Source of the DNA: JBQTKD01 sp052386455 | GTDB taxonomy: Bacteria; Actinomycetota; Actinomycetes; Sporichthyales; Sporichthyaceae | Assembly: GCA_052386455.1 (NCBI GenBank) | Contig: JBQTKD010000082.1 | Coordinates: 62,001 to 126,000, forward strand | Length of the DNA stretch: 64,000 bases | Direction: 5' to 3' | Shown here: one piece after another, positions 32,784-44,336 of the stretch | Layout: every line of letters starts with the position of its first letter | Numbering within the stretch: position 1 is the stretch's first letter | Made by a program: the position numbers and the translations under genes | Notes under the pieces: model-generated | Told to the model about the DNA's origin: nothing | Databases searched by the model: none | What the model saw: only the letters and a program-made list of their open reading frames with translations

Positions 32784-35612
32784 GTGTCGGACGAACGGCG
32801 ACCTAGCCTTCTCGGTGCATGGGTGTGGGCCGTACTGGGAGGACTGCTGGTGGCGTTGTTGGTGCCCCTCGCGGCGGCGGATCGAGCTCCCGAGAGCCGG
32901 GACGCCGTTCCCCGGGTGAACCTGCCGGTCGAGACCTACACGCTCGACAACGGCCTGCGCGTCATCCTCAGCCTGGACCGCAGCGCTCCGACGGTCGCCA
33001 CGAACGTCTGGTACCACGTGGGCGCCGCGCAGGAGACCAAGGGCTCCTACGGCTTTGCGCACCTGTTCGAGCACGTCATGTTCACCGGCTCCGGGCACAT
33101 TCCGGCGGGCGAGATGGACCGCCTCGTCGACGCCGTCGGCAGCTACACGAACGCGTCGACGAGCTTCGACTACACGAACTACTTCGTGCCGGACCTGCCG
33201 CCCGATCGGCTGGACCTCGCGCTGTGGTTCGAGAGCGACCGCATGGCGTACCTGCTCGACACCCTCGACGCGGGACAGCTGGCGAACCAGCAGGCGGTGG
33301 TGCGCAACGAGCGGCGGCAGACCACCGAACAGACTCCGTACGGGCTGACCGACGAGGAGGTCTACCACCAGCTCTTCCCCGTGGATCATCCGTACCACGG
33401 CAACGTCATCGGGTCCCACGAAGACGTCCAGGCCGCGAACCTCGACGCGGTCCGGGCGTTTTTCCGCACCTACTACGTGCCGAACAACGCGAGCCTCGCC
33501 GTCGCCGGCAACTTCGACCCGGTGCGAACGAAGGAGATGATCGAGAAGTACTTCGGCTCGATCCCCCGCGGGCCCGAGCCGCCCGCGCCGACGTTCGCGC
33601 CCGTCTCGCCGGTGCAGGCGGAGAAGTCCGTAAGGCTCACCGACGCGGTGCCGGCGACGCGGGTGACGATGGCGTGGCTGTCCCCCGCGATCTACGCGCC
33701 GGGCGACGCCGAGGCCGACCTCTCCGCCAGCCTCCTGGCGACCGGCGAGAACAGCGTGCTGTACCGCCGCCTCGTCCGGGAGCTGCGGCTGGCCCAAGAG
33801 GTCACGGCCGTTCAGTACTCCAGCCGCCACCCGTCCGTGTTCGTCGTCTCGGCCACGGCGAAGCCGGGCGTGACGGTCGAACAGCTGCGCGCGGGCGTCG
33901 ACGCGGAGCTGGCGAAGCTGCGCACGGAGGGTCCGGCGCCGGCCGACCTCGAGGCGGCCCGCAACACCCGGGTCACCGAGCTGGTTCGCGGGCTCGAGGA
34001 CCTCGGCACACGTGCGCAAACGCTGAACCAGTACAACGACTTCCTCGGCAACCCGGACTCGCTCTCGTCCGACCTGGCGCGCTACGCCGCCGTGTCCGCC
34101 GAGTCCATGCAGACCTTCGCTCGCGACCAACTGCGCCCGAGCGGCCGCGTTGTGATCGACACCGTGCCGGGCAAGCGGATGCTGCCGCCCGACCCGAAGG
34201 CGCCCAAGGCTCCGCCGATCGTGACCCCGCCCTCGACGACCAAGGAGGCGTGGCGAGCCACGGTGCCCGAACCCGGCCCGGCAGTCACGGTGGCGCAGGC
34301 CACGATCGAGCGCTTCGAACTCGCCAACGGCATGCCGGTGTACCTGGTGCCGTCCCGCGGTCTGCCGCTCGTCACCGCCTCGGTCGTGTCCCGGTACGGG
34401 AGCACCGCAGATCCGGCCGACAAGCCGGGCACCGCGACGTTCCTGGCTGCCATGCTTCGCCAGGGCACCGCAGATCTGACGGCAGATCAGGTGGCCGCGC
34501 GCGCCGCTCGGTTCGGTGGAACGCTGTCCTCGCTCGCCGAGACCAACGCGACGTCGGTAACCGTGCACGCGCTGGCCGCGCACGCGACGGAGGCCACCGA
34601 CCTGGTCGCCTCCCTGGTCCGCGACCCGGCCTTCCGCGCCGCGGACCGAAACCGCCTGGCCGGCGACCTGACCGGCGCGGTGCGTCAGCTCAACGCCGAC
34701 GCGGACGAAACCGCGACCATCGCCGGCTACGCCGCCGCCATGGGGCCCGGATCGCCGTACGGTCACGTCTCCGAGGGCACCGTTGCGGGCTTGGAGAAGG
34801 TCACCGTCGAGGACCTCGCGGCCTTCCACGGTCGGGCGTTCACGCCGAACCAGGCCGCGCTGGTACTCGCCGGAGACCTGACCGAGGACCGGGCGCGGGA
34901 GATCGCCGAGGCGGCGTTCGGGACGTGGTCGGGATCCTCCGAAGCCCCGCCCGCCCCGCCCGCGCCCGCCGCGATCGCCCAGCGGGTGGTACTCGTCGAC
35001 TCCCCGGAGGCCGGCCAGACCGCGCTGCGGATCGTCGGCCCGGGCCTGCCCGCGACCGACCCGGAGTTCGAGACGTTCCAGGTGGGCAACCAGATCCTCG
35101 GCGGCCTGTTCTCCAGCCGGTTGAACCAGAATCTGCGCGAGCAGAAGGGCTGGTCCTACGGCGTCTACTCGCAACTCGCCCGTGGCCGCGGCGTCGGACC
35201 GTACGTCGCCGGCGGGTCGGTCGACCGCGCCGCGACCGCCCCGGCCATCGCCGAGATCCTGAAAGAGATCTCGCGGCTGCGGGCCGAGGACGTGTCCGCG
35301 GAGGAGTTCGAACGGGGGCGGCAGTCGTTGGTCGGCGCAACCCCCACGCTGTTCGCAACGACCGAACTCGCAGCGTCGACGACGCGGAGCATGTTCGTCT
35401 TCGATCTGCCGACGGACTACTACGCCAAGCGTGCCGCGCGCCTGTCCGGCCTCACCCCGGCGGTTGTCCGCGAGGTGTACGCCCGCCGCGTCGACCCGGC
35501 CACGATGAAGATCGCGGCCGTCGGAGACGCCAAGACGATCCGCAAGCCGATCGAGGCCCTGAAGCTCGGCGACATCGTCGACTACGGCGAGGACGGCCTC
35601 CCGAGGTCGTAA
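32784..35612 (+). CDS. Two-domain M16-family zinc metallopeptidase
   Basis: 942 residues. The GTG has AGGGGG seven bases upstream. An N-terminal membrane segment, LLGAWVWAVLGGLLVALLVPLA, directs it to the membrane or outside. The first M16 unit contains the inverted zinc motif H-x-x-E-H in AHLFEHVMF (about residue 95) and the distal glutamate in VVRNERRQ. The second unit, from about residue 500 (FELANGMPVYLVPSRGLPLVTASVVSRYG...), lacks HxxEH and is the usual inactive partner. Together they form the clam-shell of pitrilysin-type peptidases, which cleave peptides. It ends just before a palindrome and is convergent with pyrD. Confidence 0.9.
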   Translation: MSDERRPSLLGAWVWAVLGGLLVALLVPLAAADRAPESRDAVPRVNLPVETYTLDNGLRVILSLDRSAPTVATNVWYHVGAAQETKGSYGFAHLFEHVMFTGSGHIPAGEMDRLVDAVGSYTNASTSFDYTNYFVPDLPPDRLDLALWFESDRMAYLLDTLDAGQLANQQAVVRNERRQTTEQTPYGLTDEEVYHQLFPVDHPYHGNVIGSHEDVQAANLDAVRAFFRTYYVPNNASLAVAGNFDPVRTKEMIEKYFGSIPRGPEPPAPTFAPVSPVQAEKSVRLTDAVPATRVTMAWLSPAIYAPGDAEADLSASLLATGENSVLYRRLVRELRLAQEVTAVQYSSRHPSVFVVSATAKPGVTVEQLRAGVDAELAKLRTEGPAPADLEAARNTRVTELVRGLEDLGTRAQTLNQYNDFLGNPDSLSSDLARYAAVSAESMQTFARDQLRPSGRVVIDTVPGKRMLPPDPKAPKAPPIVTPPSTTKEAWRATVPEPGPAVTVAQATIERFELANGMPVYLVPSRGLPLVTASVVSRYGSTADPADKPGTATFLAAMLRQGTADLTADQVAARAARFGGTLSSLAETNATSVTVHALAAHATEATDLVASLVRDPAFRAADRNRLAGDLTGAVRQLNADADETATIAGYAAAMGPGSPYGHVSEGTVAGLEKVTVEDLAAFHGRAFTPNQAALVLAGDLTEDRAREIAEAAFGTWSGSSEAPPAPPAPAAIAQRVVLVDSPEAGQTALRIVGPGLPATDPEFETFQVGNQILGGLFSSRLNQNLREQKGWSYGVYSQLARGRGVGPYVAGGSVDRAATAPAIAEILKEISRLRAEDVSAEEFERGRQSLVGATPTLFATTELAASTTRSMFVFDLPTDYYAKRAARLSGLTPAVVREVYARRVDPATMKIAAVGDAKTIRKPIEALKLGDIVDYGEDGLPRS

Positions 35613-35620
35613 CCGTGCCG

Positions 35621-35680
35621 GCTTCACTCGCCAGGGTGTCGCTTCCCGCGCCAAAATCACGCTCCCCGGGCGAGTGAAGC
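35621..35680. terminator. Inverted repeat between the peptidase and pyrD, probable terminator
   Basis: GCTTCACTCGCC (35621-35632) and its exact complement GGCGAGTGAAGC (35669-35680) enclose 36 bases. A third copy of the right arm, CGAGTGAAGC, follows at 35691-35700. The position between two convergent stop codons suits a terminator, though the loop is long. It may equally be a REP-type repeat. Confidence 0.4.
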
Positions 35681-35706
35681 GGTACGAGAGCGAGTGAAGC
35701 GGGTCC

Positions 35707-36753
35707 TCAGCGCTTGGTGGCCTTGGCGATCTCGCGGACGAGGCCCGGGCCGCGGTAGACGAAGCCGGTGTAGAGCTGCACCAGGCGGGCGCCGGCGTCG
35801 AGCATGCGGCGGGCGTCGTCGCCGGAGAAGATGCCGCCGACCCCGATGACGGGCAGCGCCGGGCCGGCCTCCTTGGCGACGAACGCGACCAGGTCGCGGG
35901 ACATCTCGGTGAGCGGGCGGCCGGACAGGCCCCCGGGCTCGGCGGCGCGGACGTGGTCCAGCGGTGAGATCCCGGCGCGGCCGATGGTCGTGTTCGTGGC
36001 TACGATCCCGGCGACCCCGCGGTTCAGGCAGACCTCGATCACCTCGGCTGCCGCGTCCCGGGTCAGGTCCGGCGCGATCTTCACCAGCAGCGGCTTGGGG
36101 CCGGTCGGGCCGGCGGCCGTGACGGTGTACCCGCGCAGGGCGGCGAGGAGTTCGTCGAGCGCGCCCTTGTCCTGCAGCGAACGCAGCCCCGGGGTGTTCG
36201 GGGAGCTGACGTTGACCGCCACGTAGTCCGCGCACGGGAGCAGGAGCTCGAGGGAGTTCAGGTAGTCGGCGGTTGCCTCCTCGACGGGGGTCGCCTTGGA
36301 CTTGCCGAGGCTGATCCCGACGGGAATCGGCGCCTTGCCCAGCGCCTCCAGGCGTGCGGCCATCGCGGCCGCGCCGTGGTTGTTGAAGCCCATCCGGTTG
36401 ACGATGGCCTCGGACTCGACCAGCCGGAACAGCCGCGGTTTCGGGTTACCCGGCTGGGCGTGCCAGGTGACGGTGCCGACCTCGACGAACCCGAACCCGA
36501 GCGCCCCCCACGCAGGGATCGCGACGGCGTCCTTGTCCATCCCGGCCGCGAGCCCCACGGCGTTCGGGAAGCGAATCCCGAACACGTCGACGGGAGCGTC
36601 GACCCGCGGCGCCTTGGCCAGAATCCTCCGCGCCGCTGCGCTCGATCCGAGCTTCCCCAGCGAGTCGATGGCCCGGTGGTGCGCCGCCTCCGCGTCCCCG
36701 CCGCCGAGGCGGAACATCGCCTTGCGCAGCGTCTTCTCGTACAGCCCGCTCAT
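35707..36753 (-). CDS. pyrD: Dihydroorotate dehydrogenase (quinone), class 2
   Basis: 348 residues. The N-terminal helical extension (MSGLYEKTLRKAMFRLGGGDAEAAHHRAIDSLGKLG) marks the membrane-associated class 2 enzyme. FGFVEVGTVTWHAQPGNPKPRLFRL, YVAVNVSSPNTPGLRSLQ (with the catalytic serine region), LLVKIAPDL, VATNTTIGR and VIGVGGIFSGDDARRMLDAGARLVQLYTGFVYRGP form the FMN barrel. It oxidises dihydroorotate to orotate and passes electrons to the quinone pool. It lies 106 bases downstream of carB on the same strand, separated by two AGTACT-centred palindromes. Confidence 0.96.
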   Translation of the reverse strand: MSGLYEKTLRKAMFRLGGGDAEAAHHRAIDSLGKLGSSAAARRILAKAPRVDAPVDVFGIRFPNAVGLAAGMDKDAVAIPAWGALGFGFVEVGTVTWHAQPGNPKPRLFRLVESEAIVNRMGFNNHGAAAMAARLEALGKAPIPVGISLGKSKATPVEEATADYLNSLELLLPCADYVAVNVSSPNTPGLRSLQDKGALDELLAALRGYTVTAAGPTGPKPLLVKIAPDLTRDAAAEVIEVCLNRGVAGIVATNTTIGRAGISPLDHVRAAEPGGLSGRPLTEMSRDLVAFVAKEAGPALPVIGVGGIFSGDDARRMLDAGARLVQLYTGFVYRGPGLVREIAKATKR

Positions 36754-36767
36754 GACGCCTCCGCCCT

Positions 36768-36839
36768 GCTCAGTACTGAGCGCTCAAGAGGACTCCCGCC
36801 CGATTTGTCCGGTTTGTGCTCACTAGCGGTCAGTACTGA
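36768..36839. repeat. Pair of CAGTACTG palindromes between carB and pyrD
   Basis: GCTCAGTACTGAGC (36768-36781) is a perfect 14-bp palindrome, and TCAGTACTGA (36830-36839) is a second, 10-bp copy. They are about 60 bases apart, centre to centre. They occupy the otherwise gene-free gap between carB and pyrD. They could be operator sites, or relics of an insertion, or a short repeat family. Nothing in the sequence decides. Confidence 0.45.
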
Positions 36840-36859
36840 GCAGCGGTGAACCCGGACGG

Positions 36860-40154
<3,295 letters not shown>

Positions 40155-40168
<14 letters not shown>

Positions 40169-41288
40169 GCACGTTCCCCTTAGCAGTCATGAGCTCGGCG
40201 AAGCGGTCGAACAGATAGCCGGCGTCGTGCGGACCGGCCGCCGCCTCCGGGTGGTACTGCACCGAGAAGGCCGGACGGTCGAGGCAGCGGACGCCCTCGA
40301 CGACGTCGTCGTTGAGGCAGACGTGGCTCACTTCCGCGCGCCCGTAGGCGGTTTCGACGGCGCCTTCGCGCGGGGCGTCGACGGCGAAGCCGTGGTTGTG
40401 CGCGGTGATCTCCACCTTGCCGGTGGTGCGGTCCATGACCGGCTGGTTGATGCCGCGGTGACCGAAGCGCAGCTTGTACGTCCCGAAGCCCAGCGCGCGG
40501 CCGAGGATCTGGTTGCCGAAGCAGATGCCGAACAACGGCACCCGCTCGTCCAGAATGCCGCGGGCGATGTCGACGGCGTAGTCCGCGACGCCGGGGTCGC
40601 CGGGGCCGTTGGAGAGGAACACCCCGTCCGGGTCGAGCGCGAGGATCTCGGCGGCCGTCGCGGTGGCGGGCACGACGTGGACCTCGATGCCGCGCTGCGC
40701 CATGCGATGCGGGGTCATCGCCTTGATGCCGAGGTCCACGGCCACCACGGTGAACTTCTTCGGGCCGATCGCCTCGACGACGTACGGCTCGGGAGTCGAG
40801 ACCTCCTTGGCGAGGTCGGCGCCGAGCATGTCCGGGCTCTGCAGGACCCGCTTGTGCAGCGACGCGAAATCCGTGTCCTCGCTGGAGATCCCGACCCGCA
40901 TCGCGCCGGAGTTGCGCAGGTGCAGAGTCAGCGCGCGGGTGTCGATGCCGGAGATCCCGACGACGCCCTGCTCCTCGAGGTCCTGCTCCAAGGGCTTCTT
41001 CGAGCGCCAGTTGCTCGGGACGCGAGCGGGATCGCGCACGACGTACCCGGCCACCCAGACCCTGCGCGACTCCGGGTCCTCGTCGTTCACGCCGGTGTTG
41101 CCCACGTGCGGAGCCGTCATCACGACGACCTGCTTGTGGTAGCTCGGGTCGGTCAGCGTTTCCTGATACCCCGTCATGCCGGTGGAAAACACGGCCTCGC
41201 CGAAGGTCTCGCCGGTGTGCCCGTAGGCCTCGCCGCGGAACGACCGCCCGTCCTCGAGCACCAGCAGCGCGGGACTCCGCCGCCTCAT
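40155..41288 (-). CDS. carA: Carbamoyl-phosphate synthase small (glutamine amidotransferase) subunit
   Basis: 377 residues. The N-terminal CarA domain (LVLEDGRSFRGEAYGHTGETFGEAVFSTGMTGYQETLTDPSY) is followed by a class I glutamine amidotransferase with nucleophile cysteine in PLFGICFGNQILGRALGF. The catalytic His/Glu are in VQYHPEAAAGPHDAGYLFDRF. It supplies ammonia from glutamine to CarB. Its last 14 bases overlap the carB start. Upstream lies a 196-base gap to pyrC filled with tandem palindromic repeats, so expression relative to pyrRBC may be modulated there. Confidence 0.97.
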
Positions 41289-41314
41289 CGCGTCACTTCC
41301 GATCTCCGAGTGCC

Positions 41315-41480
41315 TTCTTGTCGTCCGGAAAATCCGCTTGTCGTACTGTCAGTGGTACGACAAGCGCGGCTACCGGATGACATCCGATAGCGGAGCGCCG
41401 GTTGTCGTCCCGAAGCCACCCTTGTCGTGCCGCCAGTGGTGCGACAAGCGCGGCTAGGGGATGTCATCCGACAGCGGGGG
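41315..41480. repeat. Two tandem units of about 83 bases with internal palindromes, between pyrC and carA
   Basis: Unit 1 (about 41315-41400) and unit 2 (about 41401-41480) share the order TTGTCGTCC, then a hairpin, then CGACAAGCGCGGCTA, then GGATG-x-CATCCGA, then AGCGG. Unit 1 has CTTGTCGTAC (41337-41346) pairing perfectly with GTACGACAAG over a TGTCAGTG loop. Unit 2 has CTTGTCGTGC with GTGCGACAAG over CGCCAGTG. The arm changes keep pairing as G-U on the plus strand but give C-A mismatches on the minus strand, the pyr mRNA strand. No ORF is present. Confidence 0.6.
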
Positions 41481-41484
41481 GCGG

Positions 41485-42771
41485 TCATGCGAGCTTCCCG
41501 TCGAGGACTGTTGCCTTGCCACGCAGGAAGGTGGCGATCACGGAGCCGGGCACGGTGCGCTCCCGGTAGGGGGTGTTGCGGCTGCGCGAGGCGAGCGCGT
41601 CGCGGTCCACGGTCCACGGCGCCGCCGGGTCGTAGAGGACGACGTTCGCCGGCGCGTCGACGACCAGGCCGCGGCCGTGGCCGTCGACCCGGCCGATCCG
41701 CGCCGGGCGGGTGGACATGCGGTCGGCAACGCCCGTCCAGTCCAGGAGGCCGGTGTCCACCATCGTCTGCTGCACGATCGGCAGCGCGGTTTCGAGGCCG
41801 AGCATGCCCATGGCCGCGGCGGCCCACTCGCAGTCCTTGTCCTCGTCCGGGTGCGGCGCGTGGTCGGTGGCGACGCAGTCGATGGTGCCGTCGGCCAGTC
41901 CTTCGCGCAGCGCCTCGACGTCGGCCTGCGTGCGCAGCGGCGGGTTCACCTTGTAGATGGGGTCGTAGCTGCGGACGAGTTCCTCGGTGAGCACGAGGTG
42001 ATGCGGCGTCACTTCGGCGGTGACGTCCCAGCCCTTGGACTTCGCCCAGCGGATCAGGTCCACCGAACCGGCGGTCGAAACGTGGCACACGTGCAGGCGC
42101 GAGCCGACGTGCGCGGCGAGCAGACAGTCGCGGGCGATGATCGCCTCCTCCGCGACGGCGGGCCAACCCCCGAGGCCCAGGATTCCGGAGAGTTCGCCCT
42201 CGTTCATCTGGGCGCCGGCGGTGAGGCGCGGCTCCTGGGAGTGCTGGGCCACGACGCCGTCGAAGGCCTTCACGTACTCCAGCGCCCGGCGCATCAGGAC
42301 GGCGTCGTGGACGCAGTGCCCGTCGTCGGAGAAAACCCTTACCTGAGCGTGGGATTCGGCCATCGCGCCGAGCTCGGCGAGCATCTCGCCCTTGAGCCCG
42401 ACGGTGACCGCGCCCACCGGACGGACGTCGGCGTACCCGTGCTCCTGCCCGAGGCGCCACACCTGCTCGACGACACCGGCGGTGTCCGCGGTCGGCGAGG
42501 TGTTCGCCATCGCGTGTACGGCGGTAAACCCGCCGAGCGCGGCGGCGCGCGTGCCGGACAGCACGGTCTCGGCGTCCTCACGGCCGGGCTCCCGCAGGTG
42601 CGTGTGCAGGTCCACCAGGCCCGGTAGGGCGATCAGGCCGTCGGCCTCGATCACGGTGGCGCCGGAAGCGGAGAGGCCGCTCCCGATCTCTGCGATGCGA
42701 CCCTCGGCGAGGAGGAGATCGGTGGGATCCCCGCCCAGCACACGGGCACCCCTAATCAAGTACGAACTCAT
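41485..42771 (-). CDS. pyrC: Dihydroorotase (class I)
   Basis: 428 residues from the ATG at 42771, which overlaps the pyrB stop as ATGA. The metal-binding motif ALPGLVDLHTHLREPGRED is near residue 50. Also seen are VFSDDGHCVHDAVLMRRALEY, histidines in VVAQHSQEP and VCHVSTAGS, VTPHHLVLTEE, and the catalytic aspartate in VATDHAPHPDEDKDCEW. This is the long class I form found in Gram-positive bacteria. It cyclises carbamoyl aspartate to dihydroorotate. The N-terminus before the barrel (IRGARVLGGDPTDLLLAEGRIAEIG) is the usual composite-barrel strand set. Confidence 0.96.
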   Translation of the reverse strand: MSSYLIRGARVLGGDPTDLLLAEGRIAEIGSGLSASGATVIEADGLIALPGLVDLHTHLREPGREDAETVLSGTRAAALGGFTAVHAMANTSPTADTAGVVEQVWRLGQEHGYADVRPVGAVTVGLKGEMLAELGAMAESHAQVRVFSDDGHCVHDAVLMRRALEYVKAFDGVVAQHSQEPRLTAGAQMNEGELSGILGLGGWPAVAEEAIIARDCLLAAHVGSRLHVCHVSTAGSVDLIRWAKSKGWDVTAEVTPHHLVLTEELVRSYDPIYKVNPPLRTQADVEALREGLADGTIDCVATDHAPHPDEDKDCEWAAAAMGMLGLETALPIVQQTMVDTGLLDWTGVADRMSTRPARIGRVDGHGRGLVVDAPANVVLYDPAAPWTVDRDALASRSRNTPYRERTVPGSVIATFLRGKATVLDGKLA

Positions 42772-43703
42772 GCACCCTCTCCTGCGATGTCGCTGCCGGA
42801 CAGCAGCATGTACAGCACGGCCATGCGCACGCTCACGCCGTTGGTGACCTGTTCGACGATCGTGGAGCGGGCCGAGTCCGCGACCGCGGCGGTGATCTCC
42901 ATGCCGCGGTTCATCGGGCCCGGGTGCATGATGATCGCGTGCTCCGGCATTTGCGCCATCCGACCGGAGTGCAGGCCGTACCGGCGCGAATACTCCCGCG
43001 CACTGGGGAAGAACGCCGCGTCCATTCGCTCGTTCTGAACTCGCAGCATCATCACGACGTCGGACTTCGGAATCTCCGCATCCAGGTCGTAGGAGACCGA
43101 GCACGGCCAGGTCTGCACGCCCACCGGCAGCAGCGTCGGCGGCGCGACGAGCGTGACGTGCGCGCCGAGCGTGTGCAGCAGCAACACGTTCGAGCGGGCG
43201 ACGCGGCTGTGCAGAATGTCGCCGACGATGCAGACCCGCGCGTCCTCCAGCGACCCGAGCCGCGAGCGCATCGTGAACGCGTCGAGCAGCGCCTGGGTCG
43301 GGTGCTCGTGGGTGCCGTCGCCTGCGTTCACGACCGAACCCCGAATCCACCCGGAGGTCGCCAGCCGGTGCGGCGCACCGGAGGCGTGGTGGCGGACGAC
43401 GACGGCGTCCGCGCCCATGGCCTCCAGCGTCAACGCGGTGTCCTTGAGACTTTCGCCCTTGGAGACCGACGAGCCCTTGGCGGCGAAGTTGATGACGTCC
43501 GCCGAGAGGCGCTTGGCCGCGAGCTCGAACGAGGTACGGGTGCGGGTGGAGTCCTCGTAGAAGAGGTTGACCACGGTCCGCCCGCGCAGCGTCGGGAGCT
43601 TCTTGATGGGCCGATCGGCCAGCCGCGCCAGTTCGGCCGCGGTGTCGAGGACCTGGATCGCTTCGTCGCGGCTCAGATCGGCCGCGGAGAGCAGGTGCTT
43701 CAC
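42768..43703 (-). CDS. pyrB: Aspartate carbamoyltransferase catalytic subunit
   Basis: 311 residues, GTG start overlapping the pyrR stop (GTGA). FYEDSTRTRTSFELAAKRL is the carbamoyl-phosphate site, followed by KGESLKDTALTLEAMGADAVVVRHHASGAPHRLA and NAGDGTHEHPTQALLDAFTMR. MHPGPMNRGMEI is near the C-terminus. It joins carbamoyl phosphate and aspartate, the committed step of pyrimidine synthesis. No pyrI regulatory-subunit gene is present, in keeping with PyrR-type control. pyrR-pyrB-pyrC are coupled by four-base overlaps. Confidence 0.97.
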   Translation of the reverse strand: MKHLLSAADLSRDEAIQVLDTAAELARLADRPIKKLPTLRGRTVVNLFYEDSTRTRTSFELAAKRLSADVINFAAKGSSVSKGESLKDTALTLEAMGADAVVVRHHASGAPHRLATSGWIRGSVVNAGDGTHEHPTQALLDAFTMRSRLGSLEDARVCIVGDILHSRVARSNVLLLHTLGAHVTLVAPPTLLPVGVQTWPCSVSYDLDAEIPKSDVVMMLRVQNERMDAAFFPSAREYSRRYGLHSGRMAQMPEHAIIMHPGPMNRGMEITAAVADSARSTIVEQVTNGVSVRMAVLYMLLSGSDIAGEGA

Positions 43704-44245
43704 TTTTTCGTCCCGAGCAACACGGCGTCCATGCCGTCGACCTCCTCGAGTCGTACCCCGACGGATTCCGCGTGCGAGGTCGGCAGGTTCTTGCCGACGT
43801 AGTCCGCACGGATCGGCAGCTCGCGGTGGCCGCGGTCGACGAGCACGGCGAGCTGGACGGCCTTGGGCCGGCCCAGGTCGTGCAGGGCGTCGAGGGCGGC
43901 GCGGATGGTGCGCCCGGACATCAGGACGTCGTCGACGAGGACCACGACGGCGCCGTCCACCCCGCTGGCCGGCACCGATGTCGGCGAGGGAGAACGAGCG
44001 GGGCGCAGCGCGATGTCGTCGCGGTACATGGTGGTGTCCAGCGACCCGACGGGGACCTCGCCGCCCTCGACCTCCGCGATGCGCTCCGCGAGGCGATGGG
44101 CCAGCGCCACGCCGCGGGTGGGGATGCCGAGAAGAACGATCTCGCGAGAGCCCTTGTTGCGCTCGAGAATCTCGTGCGCGATGCGAGTCAACGCCCGACG
44201 AATGTCGGCCGACTCGAGCACCGGACGGCCAGCGGGTACAGACAT
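43700..44245 (-). CDS. pyrR: PyrR, pyrimidine operon regulatory RNA-binding protein
   Basis: 181 residues. It has a phosphoribosyltransferase fold with the PRPP loop VVLVDDVLMSGRTIRAALDAL (about 105-125), IPTRGVALAHRLA and GSLDTTMYRDDIALRP, the PyrR-typical segment. It binds UMP/UTP and the pyr leader RNA, and it often has weak uracil phosphoribosyltransferase activity. It is the first gene of the pyr operon, and the leader upstream contains a PyrR-binding hairpin that overlaps its ribosome site. It would therefore repress its own translation and that of the coupled pyrB and pyrC when uridine nucleotides are plentiful. Confidence 0.96.
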   Translation of the reverse strand: MSVPAGRPVLESADIRRALTRIAHEILERNKGSREIVLLGIPTRGVALAHRLAERIAEVEGGEVPVGSLDTTMYRDDIALRPARSPSPTSVPASGVDGAVVVLVDDVLMSGRTIRAALDALHDLGRPKAVQLAVLVDRGHRELPIRADYVGKNLPTSHAESVGVRLEEVDGMDAVLLGTKK

Positions 44246-44255
44246 CTAGAGCTAT

Positions 44256-44280
44256 CCCCTTCCCCGCCTCTCTGGACGGG
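44256..44280 (-). promoter_or_regulatory. PyrR-binding hairpin covering the pyrR ribosome site
   Basis: On the minus strand the leader reads CCCGTCCAGAGAGGCGGG (44280-44263): a CCCG/CGGG stem holding TCCAGAGAGG, the known PyrR-loop consensus. The 3' arm runs straight into GGGGAAGGGG (44265-44256). Its purine run is the ribosome site, about ten bases before the ATG at 44245. PyrR binding should hide the ribosome site. No terminator/antiterminator pair is visible, so the mycobacterial-style translational mechanism is favoured. TAGGGT (44312-44307) is a possible -10 for this transcript. Confidence 0.8.
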
Positions 44281-44336
44281 CTTTAAAGGTGGACTGCGTT
44301 CTCCAGACCCTATCAGCGCCGTGGGACCGTAGCGGC

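Noticed and set aside
31458..35660. A 1400-codon open frame on the minus strand opposite nitronate monooxygenase and the M16 peptidase
   Set aside because: It is arginine/valine/glutamine-rich without domains and mirrors the codon structure of the two well-identified plus-strand genes; a GC-rich antisense shadow.
41315..41480. CRISPR-like array
   Set aside because: Only two units with conserved sequence throughout, no unique spacers of constant length, no cas genes.
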